The notes under the pieces are model-generated. The model ran no database searches. It saw only the letters and a list, made by a program, of their open reading frames with translations, and was not told the origin of the DNA. The translations under genes were made by a program, and so were the position numbers. A stretch of DNA of 34,334 nt from positions 1 through 34,334 of the forward strand of contig PKXK01000111.1 in the NCBI GenBank assembly GCA_003132325.1. The letters run 5' to 3'. Source of the stretch: Acidobacteriaceae bacterium (lineage in GTDB: Bacteria > Acidobacteriota > Terriglobia > Terriglobales > Acidobacteriaceae). Each line of letters begins with the position of its first letter. Positions within the stretch are counted from its first letter, which is position 1. Below, one piece after another: positions 1 through 8,078 of the stretch.

Positions 1-334
1 GCGCTCGTCCTTCCGGCGGTGGTGAGCACGCCACGGCGATGATGCGTTGCCGCTGCTCCTGATCCAGCGCCTGAGTCTTCCCCGGACGCGAGGCCTCGAA
101 CAGCGCCCGTTCCAGTCCGCCCTGTTGATACCGTTTGCCGATCTGCCACACCGCCTTGGCCGACAACCCCAGGCTAGCTCCCACCGCAGGTGTGGAGCGC
201 CCATCGTCCATCTGCCGCAGCGCCAGCGCACGCAACACCGTGCGTACCGGTTGCAATCCGCCCCTCAACAACTCATTCACTTGCTTGCGATCCCGCCGCG
301 TAAGCTCAATGCGAAGTCTCCGGCCTCTGCCCAT
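1..334 (-). CDS. IS630-family transposase, N-terminal part (runs off left edge)
   Basis: This frame is absent from the ORF track because it has no stop inside the window. Reading the minus strand from the ATG at 334 gives an open frame to base 1 that begins MGRGRRLRIELTRRDRK. It continues with a helix-turn-helix region (TPAVGASLGLSAKAVWQIG) and then KRYQQGGLERALFEASRPGK. That order, an HTH followed by a 'yqqGGLe-al-e--RpGk' linker, is typical of the N-terminal DNA-binding half of IS630/Tc1-mariner transposases. The DDE catalytic domain would lie to the left of the window, so I cannot say whether the element is intact. An ATG at 341 is in another frame. No inverted-repeat end could be fixed in the roughly 80 bases upstream of the start. 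Confidence 0.75.
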   Translation of the reverse strand, partial: MGRGRRLRIELTRRDRKQVNELLRGGLQPVRTVLRALALRQMDDGRSTPAVGASLGLSAKAVWQIGKRYQQGGLERALFEASRPGKTQALDQEQRQRIIAVACSPPPEGRA

Positions 335-428
335 GCCTCATAAGAACGGCCAGACAAGGCCCACGCCAAGTGCCTACATTGATTACCTCTACACGCGGTC
401 ACGGTACTAGTTCGACTACGCCCTGTCT

Positions 429-581
429 CTTACTCCACTCCGGCTGCTGGAAGAGTTCATTTACCTGGCGGTGGTGCTGGACGCGTTTTCTAGGCGGGCG
501 ATTGGCTGGGCGCTGGACGGCACGCTGGAAGCCCGCTTGGCCGTGGCGGCGCTGGAGATGGCGTTGGAGCGGCGGCGTCCA
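429..581 (+). pseudogene. IS3-family transposase OrfB fragment
   Basis: The frame reads LRLLEEFIYLAVVLDAFSRR and continues AIGWALDGTLEARLAVAALEMALERRRP. This is the middle of the rve/DDE integrase domain of IS3-family OrfB proteins, around the second catalytic Asp (the D in VVLDAFSRR). A TAG at 408-410 closes the frame upstream, and homology stops after ERRRP, where 'HHSDRG' would be expected. Only about 50 of roughly 280 residues remain, so this is a dead remnant. It lies between the IS630 fragment and a KbaZ remnant, which shows repeated insertion and deletion here. The track's ORF 471-1196 fuses this piece to unrelated sequence and is not a real gene. Confidence 0.75.
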
Positions 582-590
582 GCAGACCAG

Positions 591-707
591 GATTCTTATC
601 CGGCTCACTGGCGTTCGTACTACCGGGGCAATGAAGACCAGGTACGCCTCGCCCGCATTTACAGTTACAGCGATCGTTGCCGCTATTACTGGGTGGATGC
701 GACCGTT
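591..707 (+). pseudogene. C-terminal remnant of KbaZ/GatZ-type tagatose-1,6-bisphosphate aldolase subunit
   Basis: In the same frame as the IS3 piece, the residues change to PAHWRSYYRGNEDQVRLARI and then YSYSDRCRYYWVDATV. This resembles the region near the C-terminus of E. coli GatZ (from memory: QYWKKYYRTG...IRYSLSDRIRYYW). GatZ/KbaZ is the non-catalytic partner of the class II tagatose-bisphosphate aldolase GatY/KbaY. Only about 39 residues of an approximately 420-residue protein remain, and the homology is lost near 707. The remnant faces away from the adjacent sugar operon, so it was probably moved or inverted by recombination between IS copies. It supports the view that this locus once carried a tagatose-phosphate branch. 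It is short, so the call rests on one motif block. Confidence 0.6.
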
Positions 708-713
708 CCGCGG

Positions 714-1343
714 TCAGGTTCCAGGACAGCACCATGGGTAAGCGAAAGTGGCGGTCGAAGATCTAGGCAGGATCTCTTCGAGGACGCCGTCCCAGCGGTC
801 GTCGGGATCGTCGTTGGTGTCGAGCGAGGTGGTCAGGCCGGCGGACTTCATCCGCCGAAAAAGTTCGGGCACATGCGGCAACAGTCCACGCTGCAAGAAC
901 AGCGACGACATATGGAAGTGGCGCGCGGATGCCAGATAATCGAGGTCGAGATCCTCAAAGCGCAACTCGGAGATTGTGCCCAGATACGTGAGGATGTGGC
1001 GCTGGGGTCCGTGGGGCAGAATGAGCGTTACGCCGGACTTGGCGCCATGCGTGACGCGGGTAAGGTCCACTCCGCGCTCACGCAGGCGCTCCAGCGCCAG
1101 GTCTCCGAAAGAATCGTCGCAGACCTTGGTGACGAACCCTACGCGGCTGCCAAGAGCGGCGAGATTATGCGCCAGGATGGCCGACGAACTGCCTAACGTG
1201 ATGGCGAAGCCGCTGGCCAGCAGTTCGCGTTCTGTGGGCATTTGCTCGGGCAGACCGTAGAGGATTAGGTCAAGATTGATCTCCCCGGCGATCGCGATAT
1301 CGAGCTTGGACATGGAGCAGGCCTTTTGGCGTTTCTTGCTCAT
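714..1343 (-). pseudogene. PfkB-family sugar (phosphate) kinase, C-terminally truncated
   Basis: The ribokinase/PfkB fold is clear at the N-terminus: AIAGEINLDLILYGLP, then TLGSSSAILAHNLAALGSRVGF, VTKVCDDSFG and the DTNDDPDDRWDG segment. PfkB kinases are about 300 residues. Here homology stops around VLEEIL (near base 768), and the last 17 residues (PRSSTATFAYPWCCPGT) are junk. The C-terminal DTxGAGD signature, with the catalytic Asp and anion hole, is therefore missing and the protein should be inactive. The likely start is the second Met at 1313 (MSKLDIAIAGEI), preceded by AAAAGG; 1343 is the longest option. It sits 15 bp downstream of the SIS gene in the same operon. A PfkB kinase next to an AgaS-like protein and KbaZ debris suggests a former tagatose-6-phosphate kinase. 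That is inference. Confidence 0.75.
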
Positions 1344-1358
1344 TACTAACTGCTGCTT

Positions 1359-2441
1359 CTAGCGGCCGTCCGCGAGTTCGACCACGCGCGTTAGGTTTTT
1401 CGGCGAGTCGGGATTGAGGCCCTTTTTGAGGCCGTAGTAAACGCCGTACAGTTGACCCCAAATCGTGAACGTTGCTGGCCGTGCATACTCGGGCGACTGG
1501 AGACCAAGTTCGATGGCGAAGTCGGAGGCACGCTGGGCGCGGCTTTCGACGCGATTCGCGATCACCATGGTGGCCGCGCCGAGAGCGTTCATCTCTTCGA
1601 GTAACTCCAATTCCGCGTCATAGGAAGTTTCCGACATAAGAAACGTGATCAGCGTTTCTGGACCTGCGATGGATTTCGGACCGTGACGGAACTCGAGAGA
1701 ATGAAATACCTGGGCATAGGTGCAGGAAGATTCGGTCACCTTCAACATGCACTCCGAGGCAATGCCGAACAGCGGGCCTTGTGCCAAAAAAACGAAATCG
1801 GAAAAACTGCGAGACTCGACAAACAACCGCAGACGTTGCGGAATGTCTTTCAGAAGCGGCTCGACCTGTTGCGGGAGTTCGCTCAGTGCGCGACGGAACG
1901 CATCATTGCCAGAGACGGTTGCCGCGAGATATTGCAGTCCCAGCAGCATGGAAGTGAACGATCGCGTCATGACCGTGCTCTGCTCGTCGGCGTCGAGAAG
2001 CTTCATCGTCACGCTGCATGCCGGCTCCAGCGGCTGGCCGTCGGCACAGGTGATGGCGATGGTGCGCAGATTGTGATCCTTCTCCAACATCTGCGCGGCG
2101 CGAACTGCCTCCGACGTGCGGCCGGAGCGCGAAATCACAACCGGAACATAATCCCGTCCGGGGTGCAGAGTCAGTGCGGGATACATCAGCAAGTCAGAAG
2201 CGGGGACGGCCCGTGCCGGTAGCTTGAGATAGTTGAAGCTCGATGAGGCCGCCTGCGCGAGATAGTAACTTGTTCCACAGCCCACAAAGATCCATTCCGC
2301 TCGGGGCCGCGCGAGTTGAACGGCCGCACGCAGTTCCGCGCTGGCTGCCAGCTTTGCGAGACACGTGATCCAGCACTGAGGCTGGGAAAACATCTCGTTG
2401 AGAGTATGTTTGCCCGGTTCCGTCATTCCAGCCGATTCCAT
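1359..2441 (-). CDS. SIS-domain sugar-phosphate isomerase/deaminase, AgaS-like
   Basis: This is a two-SIS-domain protein of 360 residues. The N-terminal LNEMFSQPQCW matches the 'EI-qQP--W' opening of AgaS and of the GlmS isomerase half. FVGCGTSYYLAQ and ISRSGRTSEAV form the phosphosugar-binding loops of the first SIS domain, and FLAQGPLFGIASECMLKVTE with HSLEFRHGPKS belongs to the second. The family interconverts aldose/ketose phosphates or deaminates amino-sugar phosphates. AgaS itself converts galactosamine-6-phosphate to tagatose-6-phosphate and ammonia. There is no glutaminase domain, so it is not GlmS. It lies between the isomerase gene and the broken PfkB kinase. The start is uncertain: ATG 2441 and ATG 2426 (MTEPGKHTLNEM) both lack a good Shine-Dalgarno, and the latter fits the family better. 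The exact substrate cannot be read from the sequence. Confidence 0.85.
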   Translation of the reverse strand: MESAGMTEPGKHTLNEMFSQPQCWITCLAKLAASAELRAAVQLARPRAEWIFVGCGTSYYLAQAASSSFNYLKLPARAVPASDLLMYPALTLHPGRDYVPVVISRSGRTSEAVRAAQMLEKDHNLRTIAITCADGQPLEPACSVTMKLLDADEQSTVMTRSFTSMLLGLQYLAATVSGNDAFRRALSELPQQVEPLLKDIPQRLRLFVESRSFSDFVFLAQGPLFGIASECMLKVTESSCTYAQVFHSLEFRHGPKSIAGPETLITFLMSETSYDAELELLEEMNALGAATMVIANRVESRAQRASDFAIELGLQSPEYARPATFTIWGQLYGVYYGLKKGLNPDSPKNLTRVVELADGR

Positions 2442-2479
2442 TGGGTCTATTGAACTCCATTCACACTAAAGGTGACTTT

Positions 2480-2630
2480 ACTCCTGCTTCTTTCAGCGCG
2501 TCCAAGCCCGTTTTTCGGTATGCGGATCGTGATCTGCGAAAGGAAATCCCGGGCCAAATCTTTGACGAGCACGTCCATCCGACTGCAGGACGCCAAGGGT
2601 TTTACGGCGGCGTTCTTCGTTGAGCAGACG
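2480..2630 (-). pseudogene. Frameshifted remnant of a second DeoR-family HTH
   Basis: The 217-bp gap between the isomerase and SIS genes is not empty. Read in three successive frames on the minus strand it gives RLLNEERRRKTLGVLQSDGR, then VKDLARDFLSQITIR, then LDALKEAGV. Joined, these recreate the DeoR-family N-terminal helix-turn-helix (ERR-kIl--L--dGrv-VkdLA--f-vSqiTIRkDLdaLeeaG). At least two frameshifts and a lost residue in the recognition helix are needed, and no effector domain follows. The piece is therefore a dead regulator fragment, distinct from the intact DeoR gene at 6990-7808. It suggests that the SIS-kinase part of the operon came from a separate, independently regulated locus and was joined here. 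The bases outside 2480-2630 in this gap show nothing I recognise. Confidence 0.65.
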
Positions 2631-2658
2631 GTCCGATTGTTGGTAATCTGTCGCCCAC

Positions 2659-4041
2659 TCATGGCAGCACAGGCTTGATACCGGTAAGTTCGCAAAAATC
2701 GACCAACGCGGGATACAAATCGCTGCCATATCCCAAGCACGCGTATTCGTTGGTCCAGCTGTCGAGCATTCTTTCGACATCACAATGAACAGTTACAAAC
2801 CCATGTGGCCAGAAGGGGATACCGCACTCATCTAGACGTTGCTGGATTTGTTCCTTCGGCGGCTCGAAGATGCTGGCGCGGGTAATGACCATCTGAACTT
2901 CACCATTCACGCGGCCGACACGTGCCAACACGCCTTCGCCCACTTTGCAGATGAGTTTGACGGACATCCCGCCAGCCTCGCCTTCCGTGGGGATGCCATG
3001 TTCGGAGAAACCTGCCGGGCCTAACTTACTAGCGAGTGAGGGCGGACAGGCTCCGTCGCCGATAATCTTGATTTCCTTCTTCTTCTTATCAAGGTGCTGC
3101 AGATCGCCGTAGTAGACACGCTCTTTGCTCAGCTTGGTCAGCAGCCAGACAGTGAGCGCCGTATTGAAGTCACCGAGGGTGGAAGTTCCATAGCCATCTT
3201 CCAGCATCATGCTTTGAGCGAAGCAAGTTGCGGCATAGTCGTTGGCCAGGCCAGGGAAAGACTGGATCGTATAGAAATCAAATTTTTCTTTTGCGACGGT
3301 TCTCTTGAGAGCCAGATAAAGGCGGATCGAACGTTCGTTGACGACGTTTTTCTCCGGGGCAGCGCCGAAGAGCTTTCTTAGACGAGGCTGAAGATCGGAG
3401 ATTTCCTTGGCGGAGACTTTCTCCGCCGCGTGGATGAGTTCGGTAGTATCGCGCGAATCGATATCCACGCCAAACATTCGCATCCACTGGGAAGGATCGG
3501 CAACTCCGCAGGTTTGACCCATGCCGCGACCGCCGAAGGTCCCCAGAGTAGACAGGTTCAGGGAATGCTTCAGATGAGCGGCACGCGCGTAGCTGACAAT
3601 CTTAAGAATGGTTTCCGAGTCGCCGGCTTCCCCATAGACAAACCTGTGGGGAACCCCGATTTCCAGCAATCCACCGTGCATAACCAGTCCACCCACAGGA
3701 CGCCAGCCCTGTGAACCCGGGTGCGTCCACAGAAGCACAGCTTTGCCGCCTGCCGCGTAATCGCGGATGGCTCCGACCAGATGCGCAGCCCAGACCCAAG
3801 TTCCCGAGAAGAGCACAATCATGTCGATCTCTTCGTTGGACTTCATTTTCTTCATGGCCGCGCGGGCTTCTTTTTTCGTAGCCACTACGACTTCGTACTC
3901 CACTACTCCCAGTCCAGCTCGCACGAGAGCTTGCTTTGAACGTTTCACGATGGCGTCATCAATGAATGGCACACCCATAGGGTCTTTGAGCCCATCCTTG
4001 TGAACACCGTAGACGATGAATCCGATTTTAGGTTGAATCAA
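2659..4041 (-). CDS. L-fucose/L-arabinose isomerase-like protein
   Basis: The protein is about 460 residues and begins LIQPKIGFIVYGVHKDGLKDP. The 69 residues the ORF track adds in front are read from inside the kinase gene and look random. The chosen start is a TTG at 4041, preceded by AAGGAGG and overlapping the kinase stop as TTGA, so the two genes are probably translationally coupled. The N-terminal half is a Rossmann-like sensor of the fucose-isomerase type (MIVLFSGTWVWAAHLVGAIRD). The C-terminal half carries SFPGLANDYAATCFAQSMM and STLGDFNTALTVWLL, equivalent to the 'C-A-s---d-G----CEgDi-gAlt' block that binds the metal in fucose isomerases. The usual Glu of CEGD is replaced here by Leu in TLGD, so catalysis may differ. 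It probably interconverts a ketose and an aldose, and the substrate is unknown. Confidence 0.75.
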   Translation of the reverse strand: MIQPKIGFIVYGVHKDGLKDPMGVPFIDDAIVKRSKQALVRAGLGVVEYEVVVATKKEARAAMKKMKSNEEIDMIVLFSGTWVWAAHLVGAIRDYAAGGKAVLLWTHPGSQGWRPVGGLVMHGGLLEIGVPHRFVYGEAGDSETILKIVSYARAAHLKHSLNLSTLGTFGGRGMGQTCGVADPSQWMRMFGVDIDSRDTTELIHAAEKVSAKEISDLQPRLRKLFGAAPEKNVVNERSIRLYLALKRTVAKEKFDFYTIQSFPGLANDYAATCFAQSMMLEDGYGTSTLGDFNTALTVWLLTKLSKERVYYGDLQHLDKKKKEIKIIGDGACPPSLASKLGPAGFSEHGIPTEGEAGGMSVKLICKVGEGVLARVGRVNGEVQMVITRASIFEPPKEQIQQRLDECGIPFWPHGFVTVHCDVERMLDSWTNEYACLGYGSDLYPALVDFCELTGIKPVLP

Positions 4042-5573
4042 CGCTCCTCCTTGTGGGTAAGAAAATCCTGGCGCGCCATCATGGCCGCGCGAAATATCCG
4101 GTACTGGTTCATTTGATCCGCGTAACTTGTGGCAGTAGCCTGGTTCGGGACCAGTACGGCAGTCTCGTGGACAACCTGATCGACCGCCTGGCTTGCATCC
4201 CGGTATTCGCCGACGGCGACACCGGCCAGGATCGCGGTGCCCAGGCACACAGCTTCCTGGGACGCCATGACATGGAGGCGGCAGCCGGTGAGGGCCGCGC
4301 GCAACTGGAGTCCGAGCGCAGAGCGCGAGCCGCCGCCAGTCACGTAGATGTCCCCGAAGTCTCCGGCAGCTTCCGCCAACATTTCGGTCATCAGGGACAG
4401 CTCACAGGCCAATCCTTCCAGGATGCCCCTATAGAGTTGGCCGCGAGTGGTTGCCGGACTGAGCCCGGCGATCACTCCTCGCGCGAACGGGTTGAACTCC
4501 GGATTGCACGTGCCAATCAGGTGCGGGGTGATGCACAAACCGGTGGGACCCTCAGGGACGTGTGCCTCCAAGAAAGAATAGTGATCGGCTTCGAGACCGT
4601 CGGCGATGGCTTCCGCACTGGCGTGACCCGATCCATTGCTGTACAGCAAATCATGAAACCACTTGACCATGATGCCGGAGGGGAAGTAAGCGAGCGTCAC
4701 GAACTTCTGAGGCACCACGTGGCAGTAAGAATTTAACGAGGCATGCAATGCCGCGTCGCTGAGGCACGGCTCGTCCGAGCCAACGACAATGCACTCGTAG
4801 GTTCCAATGGAATCGTAGACGCGTCCCTTGCCGATCACTCCCACTCCCAGCGCACCACAAGGTTGGTCGTGACCTCCGAGTACAACCGGCGTGCCAGGAA
4901 GAAGACCGAGATCGCTTGCTGCTTCAGAATTCAGCTTTCCCGCGATGGAGCCAGCGGGGACTGGCAGGGGTAATTGTTCCTTGCGCAACCCAGCGGCCGT
5001 CAAAACTTCTTCGGACCAGCAGCGCTTCCGGATGTCAAAGGCCAAGAAGCGTGAAGCCAGGGAATAGTCAACGTACGGAGGAAGCCCCATCCGCTGCAGG
5101 ATGTATCCGATCAAGGTGACAAAGCACGCGGTCGAGGCGAAAATGTCCGGCCGATGCTTGCGTAACCAAATGATCTTCGGGATGGAATACATGGGATGCA
5201 TCACTAACCCGGTGATTTGAAACAGGCGTTTGCGACCGATCGCTTCTTCGCACCAAGCGGTTTCGGTGACAGCACGGTTGTCCTGATTAAGAATCGCGGG
5301 GGCCACAGGTCGGCCCTTCGCGTCGAGCGCAACAAAAGTCTCGCCGTGCGAGCTGAGGCAGAGTGCCTGTACAGGATCAACTACGTCTCTTGCGACTGCC
5401 TGGCTGGAGGCGCAAATAGCGTGCCAGAATTTCTCGGGATCCATCTCCGCCCACGACGAGCGAGGAAAATCGGGAGTGTATGCCGAAGTGTGTTGAGCCA
5501 GAATTTTCCCGCTGACCGCGAACCGCACGGCTTTGCATGCGCTTGATCCGATGTCGATGGCAAGCAGGCTCAT
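4038..5573 (-). CDS. FGGY-family carbohydrate kinase (xylulokinase/ribulokinase-like)
   Basis: This is a complete 511-residue FGGY kinase, the normal length for the family. MSLLAIDIGSSACKAVRF is the first phosphate-binding loop. SSHGETFVALD and NQDNRA follow the usual order around the sugar site. GGHDQPCGALGVGV holds the catalytic Asp of the FGGY family, and YVTGGGSRSALGLQLRAAL is the C-terminal ATP-binding signature. The enzyme would phosphorylate a ketose or related sugar in the cytoplasm. With the isomerase next to it, the pair resembles an isomerise-then-phosphorylate pathway. The stop overlaps the TTG start of the isomerase by 4 bp. AAGGAG lies 13 bases before the ATG, which is further than usual. 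Sugar specificity cannot be decided from motifs. Confidence 0.88.
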   Translation of the reverse strand: MSLLAIDIGSSACKAVRFAVSGKILAQHTSAYTPDFPRSSWAEMDPEKFWHAICASSQAVARDVVDPVQALCLSSHGETFVALDAKGRPVAPAILNQDNRAVTETAWCEEAIGRKRLFQITGLVMHPMYSIPKIIWLRKHRPDIFASTACFVTLIGYILQRMGLPPYVDYSLASRFLAFDIRKRCWSEEVLTAAGLRKEQLPLPVPAGSIAGKLNSEAASDLGLLPGTPVVLGGHDQPCGALGVGVIGKGRVYDSIGTYECIVVGSDEPCLSDAALHASLNSYCHVVPQKFVTLAYFPSGIMVKWFHDLLYSNGSGHASAEAIADGLEADHYSFLEAHVPEGPTGLCITPHLIGTCNPEFNPFARGVIAGLSPATTRGQLYRGILEGLACELSLMTEMLAEAAGDFGDIYVTGGGSRSALGLQLRAALTGCRLHVMASQEAVCLGTAILAGVAVGEYRDASQAVDQVVHETAVLVPNQATATSYADQMNQYRIFRAAMMARQDFLTHKEER

Positions 5574-5662
5574 GAGGGCCGGGTGACTCCTTCACCGCTT
5601 CCAGGATGTACAGCGAAACTAACGAACTCGTTGCCAAACTCTTCAACCATTGCGACAACCAA

Positions 5663-6841
5663 CTACAAGAAACTTCCCACCGAAGCCGTTAGTTCGCGCT
5701 CTCCTGGCGCTGATTCAACGACACGAGCAACTCCTCCGCTGATGGAGACTTCCTTCACGCCTGAGAATGCATCAGGAGTTTTAAATAACATGATCAGGAA
5801 GCGAACGGCCAGGCGCGACTTCGCTGGAAGCCATCGGTAGGTCCGTTCACCGAAGAGCGTACCTTGGTCGACCGTCTCTCGGCGGGGAATCGCGTCGGGC
5901 GTTGTGCTGAACTCGATGCCTCGACAAAATGTTCGCGCCTTCCAAGGTGGCGTAGTGCGATTGTTTCTTTCTTCCCAGTTGCCAACCCAGGGAAAATCCG
6001 CTCTCCGAAACGCATACACAACCAGGAAGTTTTGAGACGGGTTGCAGGCGCTGACGAAAGCGATTTGCAGGTCTGGATCCAGCAGTTGCATGGTATAGTG
6101 CCCGAACTGCTGATCCGGAGTCCGTCGCAAGTCAGTGGTTGCGCCTTGTTTTGTCGGAGCATTAGGCCACATAAACTCAGCATCCGGCTGCAGAAAAATC
6201 CGTTCGCTGTAGCTAGGAGCGCACACCTTGGCATGGGTTGCCGGCATATCAAAGACGGTCGTCCCACATTCGAGGAACGGCGGGCCGAAGGTTACATGCT
6301 CATTCCAGGAAATTGGCCGGTCATAAACGCTGAGATTCGTCGCCTGCTCTTCGCAATAAATAATGGGATGCGAGCGGTCGACTGAAATTGTTCTGCGGAA
6401 ATCGATTTGCGCCTCGGGGAGAGTCTGTCCGTAATGGAGGGTTGGCCGGGGAGAATCGGATTTCTTCAGCAAGTCCCATTTCAAGGATGGGGCCTCTCCG
6501 TGAGTCGTAAGTCCGGCTGCTGTTTCCTCTTTTGATGGCGGTCCAAAGTGATCGAAGCTCAAACTGTGTCCGGCGATGCCGGCAAGCAGCTTGGCATCCG
6601 GTGCGGGACCGTAAACACGCCGGTGCTCCTTAGGTGAGTAGTCATCTGGATCGATCGTTGTCCATTGCGGACGCCACAGAGGATTCACTCCAGGAACGCT
6701 GTTGAGGCTTAACTCGCAAATGTGGCCGCCGCCTTGCAGGACGGAAACGTGTCCCCATTTGGCTTTTATGCGATAGCCACTACGGCCATCCAATACATTG
6801 CTCAAGCGTTGTACCGCTTTCGTACGGCTGCTGTGGGGCAT
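5663..6841 (-). CDS. Aldose-epimerase/mutarotase-like protein of unknown specificity
   Basis: This protein of 392 residues has no strong signature, but it reads like a galactose-mutarotase-fold beta-sandwich. The N-terminus has YRIKAKWGHVSVLQGGGHIC, the 'GG-i--l' opening of aldose epimerases. GIAGHSLSFDHFGPPS and GLTTHGEAP then give a His in the position of the catalytic HG motif. FGPPFLECGTTVFDMPA and QQFGHYTMQLLDPD fill the later strands. Mutarotases speed anomer interconversion before kinases or isomerases act, which fits its place as first gene of the operon, 89 bp before the FGGY kinase. The ATG is preceded by AGGAG at 10 bases. There is no signal peptide, so it is cytoplasmic. Related alternatives are DUF4432-type or hexose-6-phosphate epimerase-like proteins. 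Confidence 0.55.
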   Translation of the reverse strand: MPHSSRTKAVQRLSNVLDGRSGYRIKAKWGHVSVLQGGGHICELSLNSVPGVNPLWRPQWTTIDPDDYSPKEHRRVYGPAPDAKLLAGIAGHSLSFDHFGPPSKEETAAGLTTHGEAPSLKWDLLKKSDSPRPTLHYGQTLPEAQIDFRRTISVDRSHPIIYCEEQATNLSVYDRPISWNEHVTFGPPFLECGTTVFDMPATHAKVCAPSYSERIFLQPDAEFMWPNAPTKQGATTDLRRTPDQQFGHYTMQLLDPDLQIAFVSACNPSQNFLVVYAFRRADFPWVGNWEERNNRTTPPWKARTFCRGIEFSTTPDAIPRRETVDQGTLFGERTYRWLPAKSRLAVRFLIMLFKTPDAFSGVKEVSISGGVARVVESAPGERELTASVGSFL

Positions 6842-6958
6842 TATCGCTTGTCTCCTGGTCTCAGGAACTTCGACACCCTCTAGGATGGCGCGCTTGCTGC
6901 AGAAAGGAACTCGAAGCTCCCCCCTAGGCGGGAAGAAATCCGCCCGATTAGAAAGATC

Positions 6959-6987
6959 AAGTTAGTACGTATTCGAGCGATTGTCAA
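6959..6987 (-). promoter_or_regulatory. Candidate promoter of the 6841-to-714 sugar operon
   Basis: On the minus strand a perfect TTGACA (6987-6982) is followed after 17 bases by TAACTT (6964-6959). This matches the -35 consensus fully and the -10 at its three most conserved positions. It begins just inside the intergenic region after the deoR stop codon and about 118 bases before the mutarotase-like start. The -35 sits in an 11-bp palindrome, GATTGTCAATC (6979-6989), which could be an operator half. No experimental support. Confidence 0.4.
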
Positions 6988-6989
6988 TC

Positions 6990-7808
6990 TTATTTGTTTG
7001 TATTGGATCGATTCTTTCGAGCAGGAAGCTGCGCTTGTTGCATTTCTGCAACAATCACTTCAATCCCGGCTTCGCGCAACTCATTGATGTACTTCGGGTC
7101 CGTTCCATCGTCGGTCACCAGGGTAGTTATATCGGAGACCGGCCCGACATAGGCAAAAGACTGCTTGCCGAATTTGCTGTGGTCTGCCAGGGCAATACGA
7201 GTCTTTGCCGCCTTAACAAGCATTTTCTTGATTTGTGCTTCGGCATGATTGGCGGTGGAGATTCCATAACCAGGATCAATGGCGCTCACGCCCAAAACAG
7301 CTTTGTCCAACCGTATTTCGGAAAGAGCACGCTGCGCCCACTCTCCCGAAAAATAGAAGGTGTCCTTTTGCAGGTCGCCGCCAGTGCACAAGACGGTCAC
7401 GCCGGCGCTGTGTTCTAGTTGGCATACGATGGTTGGAGAGTTGGTGACCACTGTAAGCCGATTGCGGTTATGCAAGCGGCCCGCCAGATCCAATACCGTC
7501 GTGCTGCCCTCGAGAAACACCGTATCTCCATCGAGGATCAGTTTCTCTGCTTCGCGCGCAATGGCATGTTTCTCTTCGCTGTGGCTGCGTGCCAAGGCTT
7601 CGTAAGAAGGCTGAAACTTTGTGCTCGACATGCGAGACACGGCGCCGCCATGGGAGCGGACGAGCACACCTTCATCTTCGAGAGCCGCCAGGTCGCGGCG
7701 AATGGTTGCGGGCGTCACCGCTAACGCACTGCACAGCTCTGAAGCACTGATCGTGCGTTGCGTGGCAAGAATCTCCCGAATGCGAAACCTGCGTTCTTCA
7801 GCGAGCAT
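6990..7808 (-). CDS. DeoR/GlpR-family transcriptional repressor
   Basis: This is a complete 272-residue DeoR-family regulator. The N-terminal HTH is typical: EERRFRIREIL, then SASELCSALAVTPATIRRDL and AALEDEGVLVRSHGGAV. The C-terminal domain has the sugar-phosphate sensor fold of the DeoRC type, with VFLEGSTTVLDLAGRL, TVVTNSPTIV, KAVLGVSAIDPGYGIST and TRIALADHSKFGKQSFAYV, including the conserved D-SKF. Such proteins repress sugar operons until a phosphorylated intermediate binds. Its position between the sugar operon (downstream) and the E1/E2 operon (upstream, same strand) makes it the prime candidate regulator of both and of the divergent aldolase operon. AGGAGG lies 13 bases before the ATG, a long spacing, but no better in-frame start is present. 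Confidence 0.93.
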   Translation of the reverse strand: MLAEERRFRIREILATQRTISASELCSALAVTPATIRRDLAALEDEGVLVRSHGGAVSRMSSTKFQPSYEALARSHSEEKHAIAREAEKLILDGDTVFLEGSTTVLDLAGRLHNRNRLTVVTNSPTIVCQLEHSAGVTVLCTGGDLQKDTFYFSGEWAQRALSEIRLDKAVLGVSAIDPGYGISTANHAEAQIKKMLVKAAKTRIALADHSKFGKQSFAYVGPVSDITTLVTDDGTDPKYINELREAGIEVIVAEMQQAQLPARKNRSNTNK

Positions 7809-8078
7809 GGCGATGGTTGGCCCTCCTGGGGGCGCGGAACCGAACGGGTACGGTACCGCTCAATCTTATAACCCGGTTTCGGATGCGCAAGCGACCAAAC
7901 AGATACCAGATTGCCCAATGGTTATCAGCCAGTGCTAATTAGATAATAGATTAAAACCGATCATACTATCATGGCTCGCGCGCACTGCTTAGCGGAACGC
8001 GCCAGTCACGCGCCCAACTTTAGACACAAGTCAGGGAGCCGGTTGTTGCACAGGGATGGCGCGTGATTGGCTTGGCTC
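7809..8078. other. 270-bp intergenic region between E1 and deoR, with ACGCGCC repeats
   Basis: No gene is seen. The heptamer ACGCGCC occurs twice in direct order with an 11-bp period (7997-8003 and 8008-8014). TCACGCGCC (8006-8014) is matched by GGCGCGTGA (8058-8066), a 9-bp inverted repeat just after the E1 stop. A hairpin there would have a 43-base loop and no U-run, so it is a poor terminator. It could be a protein site or an RNA 3' structure. A weak minus-strand promoter for deoR (TTGCGC, 16 bases, TAAGAT) may lie near 7863-7890. Confidence 0.35.

Noticed and set aside
471-1196. Plus-strand ORF of 241 residues
   Set aside because: It strings together an IS3 OrfB piece, the KbaZ remnant and the antisense of the PfkB gene; not a real protein.
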